This document shows positions 15,952-23,022 of a stretch of DNA of 36,069 bases, piece by piece; the stretch's first letter is position 1, and each line of letters starts with the position of its first letter. The DNA is from Arthrobacter sp. PsM3. GTDB lineage: Bacteria > Actinomycetota > Actinomycetes > Actinomycetales > Micrococcaceae. The DNA lies in the NCBI RefSeq assembly GCF_030433895.1, contig NZ_JARUXE010000040.1:1-36069 (forward strand). The letters run 5' to 3'. The notes under the pieces are model-generated. The model saw only the letters and a list, made by a program, of their open reading frames with translations, did not search any database and was not told the origin of the DNA. Made by a program: the position numbers and the translations under genes.

Positions 15952-17367
15952 ATGCCGAATAAAAAAGTTCTGGCCATCGTCCTCGCAGGTGGCGAGGGAA
16001 ACCGGCTCATGCCACTGACGGCGGACCGGGCCAAACCCGGCGTGCCGTTCGCGGGAAGTTACCGGCTCATTGACTTTGCGTTATCCAACCTGGTCAATTC
16101 CCGCTACCTGCAGATCGTTGTCCTGACCCAGTACAAGTCGCACAGCCTGGACCGCCATATTTCCGAAACCTGGCGGATGTCCACGCAGCTGGGCAACTAC
16201 ATCGCCTCCGTCCCCGCGCAGCAGCGGGTGGGCAAGAGCTGGTTCCTCGGCAGCGCCAACGCCATCTACCAGTCCCTGAACCTCATCCATGACGCCAACC
16301 CGGACATCGTCGTCGTCGTGGGCGCAGACCACGTCTACCGGATGGACTTCGCCCAGATGGTCGACCAGCACGTCGCCAGCGGCGCCAAGGCCACCGTGGC
16401 GGCCGTCCGCCAGCCGCTGCACATGGCCGACCAGTTCGGTGTCATCGAAGTGGACCAGAACAACCCGGAGAAGATCGCGGCCTTCGTCGAGAAGCCGTCC
16501 TCCACGCCGGGACTCGCCGCCGACCCCAGCCAGTTCCTCGCCTCCATGGGCAACTACGTTTTCAATGCCGACGCGCTCGTCGACGCCCTGCACGTCGACG
16601 CCGAGCGGCTGGACACCAAGCACGACATGGGCGGGGACATCATTCCCTACTTCGTCGACAAGGGCGAGGCCGGCGTCTACGACTTCACCCTGAACGAGAT
16701 CCCCGGCTCCACCGAACGCGACCGCACCTACTGGCGCGACGTCGGCACCATCGACTCGTTCTACGATGCGCACATGGACCTCATCTCGCCCGTGCCGGTG
16801 TTCAACCTCTACAACTCGGAGTGGCCGATCTACACGCGGCAGAGCATCTCCCCGCCGGCCAAGTTTGTCCGTGGCCCGAAGAACACGGTCGGCACCGCCC
16901 TGGACTCTATCGTCGCCAGCGGCACCGTGATCTCCGGCGGCATCGTGGAAGGCTCCGTGCTTTCCAACGACGTCTATGTCGGAACCTCCAGCCGGGTGCT
17001 CGACTCCGTGCTGATGGACAAGGTCAACATCGGTGCAGGCGCCGTCGTCAAGCGTGCCATCATCGACAAGAACGTCAAGGTCCCGGCCGGCGCCGCGATC
17101 GGCCTCGACCACGAACTGGACCGGGCCCGCGGTTTCAAGGTCACCGATTCCGGCATCACGGTGCTTTCCAAGGGACAGCTCGTTCCGGAGCCCGGCGATG
17201 CCGAGCGTGAGCTGTCGGCCGCCAACCTGATCCTGGTGCCGGATGCGGTCAGGGCCGCCACCGAGCACTGGCCTGCCCTGCGGGATTCCGTGGACAAGGT
17301 CGCCGAAGTCCAGGCCGCCGCCGTCGGCGTCATGGGCCCACGTTCCACCAACGCCCCCCAGGGCTGA
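15952..17367 (+). CDS. glgC: Glucose-1-phosphate adenylyltransferase
   Basis: A 471-residue ADP-glucose pyrophosphorylase. The N-terminal nucleotidyltransferase motif VLAGGEGNRLMPLTADRAKPGVPFAG is intact, as are GADHVYRMDF and FVEKP; a left-handed beta-helix follows, recognisable in GTVISGGIVEGSVLSNDVYVG and VNIGAGAVVKRAIIDKNVKVPAGA. It makes ADP-glucose for glycogen or maltose-1-phosphate synthesis. The ATG at 15952 is chosen because it starts the conserved PNKKVLAIVLAGG region with AGGAG eight bases upstream; a GTG at 15889 has no such support. The C-terminal ~60 residues (from about 408) extend beyond the usual ~400-430-residue enzymes and have no motif I recognise. Confidence 0.96.
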   Translation: MPNKKVLAIVLAGGEGNRLMPLTADRAKPGVPFAGSYRLIDFALSNLVNSRYLQIVVLTQYKSHSLDRHISETWRMSTQLGNYIASVPAQQRVGKSWFLGSANAIYQSLNLIHDANPDIVVVVGADHVYRMDFAQMVDQHVASGAKATVAAVRQPLHMADQFGVIEVDQNNPEKIAAFVEKPSSTPGLAADPSQFLASMGNYVFNADALVDALHVDAERLDTKHDMGGDIIPYFVDKGEAGVYDFTLNEIPGSTERDRTYWRDVGTIDSFYDAHMDLISPVPVFNLYNSEWPIYTRQSISPPAKFVRGPKNTVGTALDSIVASGTVISGGIVEGSVLSNDVYVGTSSRVLDSVLMDKVNIGAGAVVKRAIIDKNVKVPAGAAIGLDHELDRARGFKVTDSGITVLSKGQLVPEPGDAERELSAANLILVPDAVRAATEHWPALRDSVDKVAEVQAAAVGVMGPRSTNAPQG

Positions 17368-17376
17368 TCTGCCGCA

Positions 17377-17408
17377 GCGGGGGCCCGGCGTCGGCCCGGG
17401 CTCCCCGC
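17377..17408 (+). terminator. GC-rich hairpin after glgC
   Basis: GCGGGG-G-CCCGG pairs with CCGGG-CT-CCCCGC around a short loop, starting nine bases after the glgC stop. No T tract follows, and the next gene's -10 hexamer begins seven bases downstream, so it could separate the two units. Confidence 0.5.
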
Positions 17409-17414
17409 AGGCTG

Positions 17415-17420
17415 TAAAAT
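17415..17420 (+). promoter_or_regulatory. -10 hexamer of the zinc-ribbon SDR gene (leaderless)
   Basis: TAAAAT, close to the TATAAT consensus, ends seven bases before the ATG at 17428. It is one of the clearest leaderless signatures in the window. Confidence 0.5.
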
Positions 17421-17427
17421 TGGGGCA

Positions 17428-18891
17428 ATGAGCTCCCCCGATCTGCCGTCCGATCTGACGCCCGAGGAAATCCAGGCCTGCATGAAGGTCCTGAACACCA
17501 TCCACGTTTACGACGAGGAGCACCCGGACTACGTGTCGGTGCGGCGCGCCACCGGAAAGATGTTCAAGGCCGTCAAGCGCCACCGGCGGGTCAGCAAGCG
17601 CGATCTGATCGCGGACGCGGACCGCGCCGTGATCGCCCAGACCGCGACGGCGGCCCCGGACCGGATCGACGATGAAACCCGCGGCAACAAGCTCGCCCCC
17701 TCCACGACGGGGAGCATCGCCGGGCACCTGATCAAGTCCCGGCCATGCTACGTCTGCAAGCAGCACTACACCCAGGTGGACGCGTTCTACCACCAGCTCT
17801 GCCCGGACTGCGCGGCCTTCAGCCACAGCAAGCGCGACGCCCGCACGGACCTGACCGGGCGCCGCGCCCTCCTGACCGGCGGGCGGGCCAAGATCGGCAT
17901 GTACATCGCGCTGCGGCTGCTCCGCGACGGCGCCCACACGACGATCACCACCCGCTTTCCGAAGGACGCAGCCCGGCGCTTCGCCGCCATGGAGGACAGC
18001 GGCGAGTGGTTGCACCGGCTGCGGATCGTCGGCATCGACCTGCGCGATCCGTCCCAGGTCATGGCCCTGACCGATTCCCTGGACGCCGCGGGCCCGCTCG
18101 ACATCATCATCAACAACGCAGCCCAGACCGTGCGCCGCTCCGGCAACGCGTACAAGCCGCTGGTCGACGCCGAGGACGAGCCCCTGCCCGCCGCCCTCCA
18201 GGCCGCCAACGGCGGCCCGGAACTCGTGACCTTCGGCCACGCCCACGACAAGCACCCGCTGGCCCTGGCCAGCACCGTGCTGGAGCACCCGGTCCTGGCC
18301 GGGGACGCGATCACCTCGCTGGCGCTGTCCACCGGCTCCGCGTCGCTGGAGCGCATCGCGTCCGGCACCGCGATTGACGCCGGCGGCTTGGTTCCGGACG
18401 TGGCCAGCATCAACAGCTGGACCCAGGTGGTGGACGAAGTGGATCCCCTCGAAATGCTCGAAGTCCAGCTGTGCAACGTCACCGCCCCCTTCCTGCTGGT
18501 AAGCCGGCTCCGCGGGGCCATGAAACGCTCCACCGCGCGGCGGAAGTACATCGTGAACGTCAGCGCCATGGAGGGCCAGTTCTCGCGCGCCTACAAGGGT
18601 CCCGGCCACCCGCACACCAATATGGCCAAAGCGGCGCTGAACATGATGACCAGGACCAGCGCCCAGGAGATGCTCGACGCCGACGGCATCCTGATGACCG
18701 CCGTCGATACCGGCTGGATCACGGATGAGCGCCCGCACTACACGAAGGTGCGCCTGATGGAGGAGGGCTTCCACGCCCCCCTGGACCTCGTCGACGGGGC
18801 CGCCCGGGTCTACGACCCGATCGTCATGGGCGAGTCAGGCGAGGACCAGTTCGGCGTCTTCCTGAAGGACTACAAGCCCAGCCCCTGGTAG
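17428..18891 (+). CDS. SDR-family oxidoreductase with N-terminal zinc-ribbon-like extension
   Basis: A 487-residue protein. Residues 1-100 are a charged helical region of unknown role; residues 107-128 hold CYVC...CPDC, two CxxC pairs 14 residues apart, a likely zinc site. The SDR domain begins near 141 (LTGRRALLTGGRAKIGMYIA) and contains IIINNAAQ (about 226-233), an insertion of roughly 80-100 residues, LCNVTAPFLLVSR, and the VNVSAMEG serine (379). Two canonical features deviate: TGxxxGxG reads TGGRAKIG (Lys for Gly), and the YxxxK tyrosine position is Thr397 (TNMAK) with Lys401 kept. It may bind NAD(P) without classical catalysis or act through another residue. Substrate unknown. It stands alone with its own promoter; I cannot assign a pathway. 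Confidence 0.75.
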   Translation: MSSPDLPSDLTPEEIQACMKVLNTIHVYDEEHPDYVSVRRATGKMFKAVKRHRRVSKRDLIADADRAVIAQTATAAPDRIDDETRGNKLAPSTTGSIAGHLIKSRPCYVCKQHYTQVDAFYHQLCPDCAAFSHSKRDARTDLTGRRALLTGGRAKIGMYIALRLLRDGAHTTITTRFPKDAARRFAAMEDSGEWLHRLRIVGIDLRDPSQVMALTDSLDAAGPLDIIINNAAQTVRRSGNAYKPLVDAEDEPLPAALQAANGGPELVTFGHAHDKHPLALASTVLEHPVLAGDAITSLALSTGSASLERIASGTAIDAGGLVPDVASINSWTQVVDEVDPLEMLEVQLCNVTAPFLLVSRLRGAMKRSTARRKYIVNVSAMEGQFSRAYKGPGHPHTNMAKAALNMMTRTSAQEMLDADGILMTAVDTGWITDERPHYTKVRLMEEGFHAPLDLVDGAARVYDPIVMGESGEDQFGVFLKDYKPSPW

Positions 18892-18897
18892 CCCGCT

Positions 18898-18932
18898 GCC
18901 CGTAGCAGAGTCCTCCGGCGCGGGCTACGGGC
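18898..18932 (+). terminator. Hairpin after the SDR gene
   Basis: GCCCGTAGC (18898-18906) pairs perfectly with GCTACGGGC (18924-18932) around a 17-base loop, seven bases after the stop. The right arm overlaps the candidate DosR-like box. No T tract is present, so termination is not certain. Confidence 0.45.
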
Positions 18933-18942
18933 CTTATGGCCC
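18929..18942 (+). promoter_or_regulatory. Candidate DosR/DevR-like box upstream of the first PPOX gene
   Basis: GGGCC-TTAT-GGCCC, a perfect 5-4-5 palindrome followed by TAA. The spacer TTAT matches three of four positions of the DosR spacer TWWA. A TAACGT -10 (18966-18971) begins 23 bases further on, the same distance as for the hemerythrin gene. Confidence 0.5.
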
Positions 18943-18965
18943 TAATGAGGGAACCGGACAGTACG

Positions 18966-18971
18966 TAACGT
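18966..18971 (+). promoter_or_regulatory. -10 hexamer of the first PPOX gene (leaderless)
   Basis: TAACGT ends eight bases before the ATG at 18980. No ribosome site lies between. A candidate activator box is positioned upstream over the -35 region. Confidence 0.45.
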
Positions 18972-18979
18972 GGGTCCAC

Positions 18980-19450
18980 ATGAACACAGAGACGACACCT
19001 GCGCCCGAATTCGGACTGTCCATTGACCAGTGCTGGGTACTGCTGGACACCGAGGTCGTGGGGAGGATCGCCCTGATCGTGGACGGCCATCCGGAAATCT
19101 TTCCGGTGAACTTCGCGCTGGAGCGCCGCTCTATTGTCTTCCGCACCGCCGGGGGCACCAAGCTGTGGGCGGCGATGACGGCCAAGCCCGTCGCCTTCGA
19201 AATCGACGGCTACGATACCCACGAAAAGCAGGCCTGGAGCGTGGTGGCCCGCGGCGAGGCCGTGCTGATCGAAAGCCGGGAGGAGAAAGCCGCCGTCGAC
19301 GCCCTGCTGCTGGAACCGTGGCAGCCGGGAGACAAGGACTACTACGTCCGGCTTTCCCCCAAGGCATTGACGGGGCGCCGGTTCACAGTCAACAACCCGG
19401 ACCTGTGGAGCACCCGGCTTTCGGATCCCCGCCGGGCATCCTTCGAATAG
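18980..19450 (+). CDS. Pyridoxamine 5'-phosphate oxidase-fold (flavin/deazaflavin-binding) protein, paralogue 1
   Basis: A 156-residue protein of the PPOX-like split beta-barrel fold. Recognisable segments are VGRIALIVDGHPEIFPVNFAL, SIVFRTAGGTKLWAAM and AWSVVARGEAVLI, ending with LTGRRF. Such proteins bind FMN, F420 or haem and are often stress-related; the cofactor cannot be told from sequence. It is a clear paralogue of the protein at 23036-23536, and the two flank the DevR/DevS-like pair. A PPOX-like gene also lies near devRS in the mycobacterial dormancy regulon (Rv3129, from memory). The DosR-like box and -10 upstream support control by the neighbouring regulator. Confidence 0.85.
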   Translation: MNTETTPAPEFGLSIDQCWVLLDTEVVGRIALIVDGHPEIFPVNFALERRSIVFRTAGGTKLWAAMTAKPVAFEIDGYDTHEKQAWSVVARGEAVLIESREEKAAVDALLLEPWQPGDKDYYVRLSPKALTGRRFTVNNPDLWSTRLSDPRRASFE

Positions 19451-19488
19451 AACATCCTTCGAAGAGGGCCGGCTTCGAAGAGGGCTGG
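19441..19488 (+). repeat. 16-bp tandem repeat, three degenerate copies
   Basis: Copies begin at 19441, 19457 and 19473. Copies 2 and 3 (CTTCGAAGAGGGCCGG and CTTCGAAGAGGGCTGG) differ at one base; copy 1 shares CTTCGAA and is otherwise diverged. Copy 1 contains the last codons and stop of the PPOX gene, so the array may have grown out of the gene's 3' end. Confidence 0.7.
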
Positions 19489-19500
19489 CGCTCGAATCGG

Positions 19501-19529
19501 AGCTTCCCGGGCGGTCCGCCCGGGAAGCT
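19501..19529. terminator. Strong hairpin between the first PPOX gene and USP
   Basis: AGCTTCCCGGGCGG and CCGCCCGGGAAGCT are perfect inverted repeats separated by one base, the longest simple stem in the window. The hairpin starts five bases after the minus-strand USP stop and follows the plus-strand PPOX gene. A bidirectional terminator without T tract is the most likely role. Confidence 0.7.
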
Positions 19530-19534
19530 GAGGA

Positions 19535-19987
19535 CTACTTGTTTGCCTTGGCTGCCGGTGAATGGACGACCAGGACCGGGCAATGGGCATGGGCCACGAG
19601 GGCCGAGCTGACAGAACCGATCAGCATTCCGCCGAAGCCTCCGTGTCCGCGGCGACCCACCACCAGCATGTCGGCGTCCCGGCTGGCGTCGATCAGGGTG
19701 TGCCGGGGGTGTCCCTGGACGAGGCGGGACTCGACATTGGCCGGCTTTTCCGCCCCGAAGGCCTTTTCCACCGTCTCCTGCAGGATCTCCCCGGCCCGCA
19801 CGTCGAAGTCGTCAATGCCCATGGCAACATAACCGTCGTAGACCGGAGGAACGTCCCAGCTGGCCAGCGCCACCAGCTTCGCTGAGAGCGGCACGGCCAG
19901 GCTCTGGGCCAGCCGCAGCGCCTCCACCGACGCATCGGAACCATCAACCCCCACCACAATGGTCCGGATGTCCCTGGCTTCGGTCAT
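19535..19987 (-). CDS. Universal stress protein (UspA family)
   Basis: A 150-residue single-domain Usp. It starts IRTIVVGVDGSDASVEALRLA and ends with the ATP-binding signature VGRRGHGGFGGMLIGSVSSALVAHAHCPVLVV (G-x2-G-x9-G-S). The ATG at 19987 is chosen because AAGGGA lies upstream at suitable distance; an ATG six codons earlier lacks a ribosome site. Usp proteins act in dormancy and stress adaptation; several belong to the mycobacterial DosR regulon, including one beside devR. Here too it is next to a DevR-like regulator, transcribed divergently. A degenerate box at 20056-20069 and TAGGCT at 20021-20026 could form its promoter. Confidence 0.93.
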   Translation of the reverse strand: MTEARDIRTIVVGVDGSDASVEALRLAQSLAVPLSAKLVALASWDVPPVYDGYVAMGIDDFDVRAGEILQETVEKAFGAEKPANVESRLVQGHPRHTLIDASRDADMLVVGRRGHGGFGGMLIGSVSSALVAHAHCPVLVVHSPAAKANK

Positions 19988-20020
19988 GGCAGATCCCTTC
20001 GTCATACAGCTGGCGCGTCC

Positions 20021-20026
20021 AGCCTA
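20021..20026 (-). promoter_or_regulatory. Candidate -10 of the USP gene
   Basis: TAGGCT on the minus strand, identical to the -10 hexamer before the second PPOX gene. It lies 29 bases downstream of the candidate box at 20056-20069, about half a helical turn more than at the other sites, which weakens the case. Confidence 0.35.
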
Positions 20027-20055
20027 CAATGCCGCTCCGGTCACGGGAGGAGGTA

Positions 20056-20069
20056 GGGCCAAAGGTCAT
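20056..20069 (-). promoter_or_regulatory. Candidate DosR/DevR-like box upstream of USP
   Basis: On the minus strand ATGAC-CTTT-GGCCC followed by TACC. It matches the element before the second PPOX gene (GTGAC-CTTC-TGCCC, TACC) at 15 of 18 bases. A second weak 5-4-5 candidate (AGGAC-CAAG-GACCC) lies at 20098-20111. Confidence 0.4.
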
Positions 20070-20399
20070 GGGGAAATGGGGCGGCCCCTGTCCCGGCAGG
20101 ACCAAGGACCCTTGTCGGGGTCCCGGGCGGGGAGGATTATTGCAGTCGTCGGCAACGCGGACGGCTGCTGGACGGGCCACGAGACCGGACCGGTCCAATG
20201 ACCGGACAATGGGGAGCGTGGGGTCAGCTGGAGTGGCGACCGAGCCAGCTGCGTCAGCAACAATGAAAGACATTGGGTTTGCGTTGGCGACACTGAACGA
20301 CAATGGATGCAGCATGCATGACCCGCTGCCGCGATCCGTTGAGCAGGCTGGGGAGCACCGCACCATACATGGCAGCGCAAGCTGCCGGACAGGAGAATC
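20070..20399. promoter_or_regulatory. Structured intergenic region between USP and the DevR-like gene
   Basis: No gene is credible here although frames are open on both strands. Visible structure: three alternating copies of one hexamer, GACCGG (20183-20188), CCGGTC (20190-20195), GACCGG (20200-20205); an inverted repeat CAGCTGG/CCAGCTG (20225-20231 and 20245-20251); and a GGCAGC-GCAA-GCTGCC hairpin (20371-20386) with a GNRA-type loop, four bases before the ribosome site of the downstream gene. It could hold operators or a leader RNA. Confidence 0.5.
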
Positions 20400-21128
20400 A
20401 TGATTGCCTGGGCAGATGCAGGTCTCGCTGCACCCGACGGGGCGCCGTCCGTCATCCGTGTGTTCATCCTGGATGACCACGAACTCGTCCGGCGCGGACT
20501 TCAGGAGCTCCTCGAGGGCGAGGGCTTCGTCGTGGTGGGTAGTTCCGGGTCCGCCGTCGAGGCGACCCGACGAATCCCTGCCCTTCATCCGGATGTCTGT
20601 GTCCTCGACGCCCGGCTGCCGGACGGGACCGGAATTGAAGTCTGCCGCGACGTACGCTCGGTGGACCCCTCACTGAACTGCATCATCCTGACAAGCTTTG
20701 ACGACGAGCAGGCGCTGCGCGGGGCCGTGCTGGCCGGCGCGAGCGGCTATGTCCTGAAAGAAATCGGCGGCACGGACCTGATCGGTGCACTGCGCCGGGC
20801 GGCCACAGGTGAGTCGCTCTTCGCGGAGGGCGTCGCCGCGGGCATCGTCGACAGCCTGGTCGAGGCCGACGAAGTGGACCCCCGGACCTCGGCTCTCACC
20901 CCCCAGGAGCGGCGGGTGCTGGAGCTGGTGGGCGGCGGGCTCACGAACCGCCAGATTGCCGCGGAAATGTTCCTCGCGGAAAAAACTGTCAAGAACTACG
21001 TCTCCTCGCTGCTCGCCAAGCTGGGCTTCGAACGGCGGACCCAGGCGGCGGTCTTCATCGCCGGCCCCTCCTCCCCCGCACCCCCCGGGGGCCATGGCGA
21101 AGAGAGCCGGGCCCACAGGGTCCGCTAG
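20400..21128 (+). CDS. DevR/DosR-like NarL/FixJ-type response regulator
   Basis: A 242-residue response regulator. Receiver: acidic pair Asp25-Asp26, phospho-acceptor Asp70 (VCVLDARLPDGTG), Thr98 (ILTSF) and Lys120 (YVLKE). The C-terminal LuxR-type helix-turn-helix spans about 165-225; its segment FLAEKTVKNYVSSLLAKLGFERRTQAAVF closely matches mycobacterial DevR/DosR as I recall it, so DNA specificity should be similar. A 17-residue N-terminal extension precedes the receiver. ATG at 20400 follows the ribosome site AGGAG. The kinase gene lies tail-to-tail 36 bases away, not in the same operon. Probable targets are the box-bearing USP, PPOX and hemerythrin genes. Confidence 0.92.
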   Translation: MIAWADAGLAAPDGAPSVIRVFILDDHELVRRGLQELLEGEGFVVVGSSGSAVEATRRIPALHPDVCVLDARLPDGTGIEVCRDVRSVDPSLNCIILTSFDDEQALRGAVLAGASGYVLKEIGGTDLIGALRRAATGESLFAEGVAAGIVDSLVEADEVDPRTSALTPQERRVLELVGGGLTNRQIAAEMFLAEKTVKNYVSSLLAKLGFERRTQAAVFIAGPSSPAPPGGHGEESRAHRVR

Positions 21129-21164
21129 CCGGCGTCCGTCCCGGGCCGCGGAGGCGTTCTGCTG

Positions 21165-22871
21165 CTAAAGCGGCACGGACCACTCGAGGCTCGTGCCGGC
21201 GTCGGGGGCACTGGTGATGGTGCATTCCCCGTCCAGCATGCGGGCGCGGTCCTCCAGGTTGGCCAGTCCCCTTCGCTTCTCCGGTTCGGCGAAGCCTGCC
21301 CCGTTGTCGGTGATGACCACGGTCACTTTGCCCTTCACCACGCCCACCGACACCGAGATGGCGTCCGCGCCGGAATGGCGGATGGCGTTGCTGAGGCCTT
21401 CCGAAACCACGGCCACCACATTGTCCGCCTTGTCCGGGGTGACGGCGTCCACCGGTCCGGTAATGATCAGCCGCGGAGTGAACGGCATGGACTTCGCTGA
21501 GCTGCGGGTCACCCGCCGGATCCGGCCGCTGAGCAGTTCCGTTTCGCCGCTGCTGCTCTTGAGCGAGTAGATGGTGTCTCGCAGGCTCCGGATCGCCTCG
21601 TCCAGCTCGCCGGTGATATTGCGGATCCGTTCGGTGGCCAGCTCGTCCTTGGTGAAGCGGGTCAGGCTCTGGACACTCAGCCCCGCCGCGAACAGCCGCT
21701 GGATCACGAGGTCATGCAGGTCGCGGGCGATCCTGTCCCGGTCCGTGAACACGAGCAGTTCCTCGCGGAGCCGGTGGACCCGGGCGAGTTCCAGGGCGAG
21801 GGCCACATGCGAACCGAAGACGGCGCCCATTTCGATGTCCGTCCGCGCGTAGCGGAGCGCGTCCGGCTCCCGGACGAGCAGCAGGAGCCCGTGATCCGCG
21901 CCCTGGGTGCTCAGCGCCACCGCCAGCAGCGGTCCGGTGATCCCGCCGTCGATCTCCCCGAACAGGGCCGAGGCGCTATCCAGGACCACCGGCTCGCCGC
22001 CGTCCAGGACACTTTGAAGTACGGGTGAGTCCAGCGCCAGCGACCGCCCGGAGAACTGGGAACTGAGCTTGCCGGCGGCGCCGATGACAACATGTCCGGC
22101 TCCGTCTCCGGCCGGCGCCACCAGCAATGCCAGCTGGGAGGCTGACTCCTGCAACGCCCGGCTTGCGATGGGATCCAGGCCGCCGGAGGTGTAGTCGCGG
22201 TCGCCGCTGAGCATCAGTCCCGAGACGTCCATGCACGCTTCCAGCCAGCGTGCGCGGCGGCGGGCATCGTCGTAGAGGCGGGCGTTTTCAATGGCAACCC
22301 CCGCGGCGGCCGCCAGGGCCACGGCCAGCCCCTCGTCCTCGGCGGTGAAGTCGCTGCCGTCTTCCTTCTCCGTCAGGTAGAGGTTGCCGAAGACCACGTC
22401 CCGGACGCGCACAGGGACGCCGAGGAAGGACTTCATGGGTGGGTGGTTCGCCGGGAAGCCGTAGGACTCCGCATGTGTGCGCAGGTCATGGAGCCGGAGC
22501 GAGCGGGGGTCGGAAATCAGCAGGCCCAGGACGCCGTGGCCGGTTGGCAGCGGCCCGATCCGGTGCGCCAGCTGTTCGTCGATGCCGACCGTGATGAAGT
22601 GGCTGAGCGCCCGGTCATCACCAATCACGCCCAAGGCGCCGAAGCGGGCATGGAGCAGCCGGCAGGCGGACTGCACAACGCGTTCCAGGACGGCGTCGAG
22701 GCTGAGATCCTCAGCGACAGCGACGACCGCTTCGAGCAACCCCGCCATTCGCTCCTGGGACTGGAGCAGTTCCTCGGCCCTGGAGACGAAACCCTTAAGC
22801 ACACTGTCGATCTTGTGCTGCGGCTCATTTTCGGTCTGGTCCGGACGTTCCTGCATTGAATGCATGCTCAT
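21165..22871 (-). CDS. DevS/DosS-like GAF sensor histidine kinase
   Basis: A 568-residue kinase. Order: GAF-A (about 45-200), GAF-B (about 210-365), a HisKA_3 dimerisation domain with phospho-His386 (DRDRIARDLHDLVIQRLFAAGLSVQSL) and a HATPase domain (VSEGLSNAIRHS, ITDNGAGF, GLANLEDRA). GAF-A is very like mycobacterial DevS/DosT, which bind haem and sense O2, NO and CO; His143 in NHPPMKSFLGVPVRV is where I would place the haem ligand, recalled without alignment. There is no transmembrane segment. The start is uncertain among the Met codons at 1, 3 and 6. The gene is divergent from the second PPOX gene and convergent with its likely partner regulator. Confidence 0.92.
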   Translation of the reverse strand: MSMHSMQERPDQTENEPQHKIDSVLKGFVSRAEELLQSQERMAGLLEAVVAVAEDLSLDAVLERVVQSACRLLHARFGALGVIGDDRALSHFITVGIDEQLAHRIGPLPTGHGVLGLLISDPRSLRLHDLRTHAESYGFPANHPPMKSFLGVPVRVRDVVFGNLYLTEKEDGSDFTAEDEGLAVALAAAAGVAIENARLYDDARRRARWLEACMDVSGLMLSGDRDYTSGGLDPIASRALQESASQLALLVAPAGDGAGHVVIGAAGKLSSQFSGRSLALDSPVLQSVLDGGEPVVLDSASALFGEIDGGITGPLLAVALSTQGADHGLLLLVREPDALRYARTDIEMGAVFGSHVALALELARVHRLREELLVFTDRDRIARDLHDLVIQRLFAAGLSVQSLTRFTKDELATERIRNITGELDEAIRSLRDTIYSLKSSSGETELLSGRIRRVTRSSAKSMPFTPRLIITGPVDAVTPDKADNVVAVVSEGLSNAIRHSGADAISVSVGVVKGKVTVVITDNGAGFAEPEKRRGLANLEDRARMLDGECTITSAPDAGTSLEWSVPL

Positions 22872-22963
22872 GGCCCCAATTCGATACTACGGACACAACG
22901 ATCGTCGACACTGACGATTGTCTTGCCAGAATACCCCGTACCGGCTGCAAAGACCTTAGACGG

Positions 22964-22977
22964 GGGACCATATTGCC
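22964..22977 (-). promoter_or_regulatory. Second candidate DosR-like box, kinase/PPOX intergenic region
   Basis: Plus strand GGGAC-CATA-TTGCC: the left half matches the DosR half-site exactly, the right half poorly. On the minus strand TATTCT begins 30 bases downstream (22928-22933), so it could serve the kinase gene. Weak evidence. Confidence 0.25.
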
Positions 22978-22984
22978 TTGGATT

Positions 22985-22998
22985 GTGACCTTCTGCCC
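22985..22998 (+). promoter_or_regulatory. Candidate DosR/DevR-like box upstream of the second PPOX gene
   Basis: GTGAC-CTTC-TGCCC followed by TACC, nearly the same as the USP element. TAGGCT (23023-23028) begins 24 bases downstream, matching the spacing at the first PPOX and hemerythrin genes. Confidence 0.42.
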
Positions 22999-23022
22999 TA
23001 CCAAGGCGCCACGGGCTTGGCG

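Noticed and set aside
16081..18774. 897-codon open frame opposite glgC and the zinc-ribbon SDR gene
   Set aside because: It spans two real genes and their intergenic hairpin on the other strand. His/Gly/Val/Asp-rich translation without domain; typical GC artefact.
20190..20205. CGGTC-CAAT-GACCG as a DosR box
   Set aside because: It has the 5-4-5 spacing, but the half-sites are inverted relative to GGGAC/GTCCC. I list it as a separate palindrome.
19944..20588. 214-codon minus-strand frame across the USP/DevR-like gap
   Set aside because: It overlaps the starts of both flanking genes and covers the promoter region. No family-like sequence and no ribosome site.
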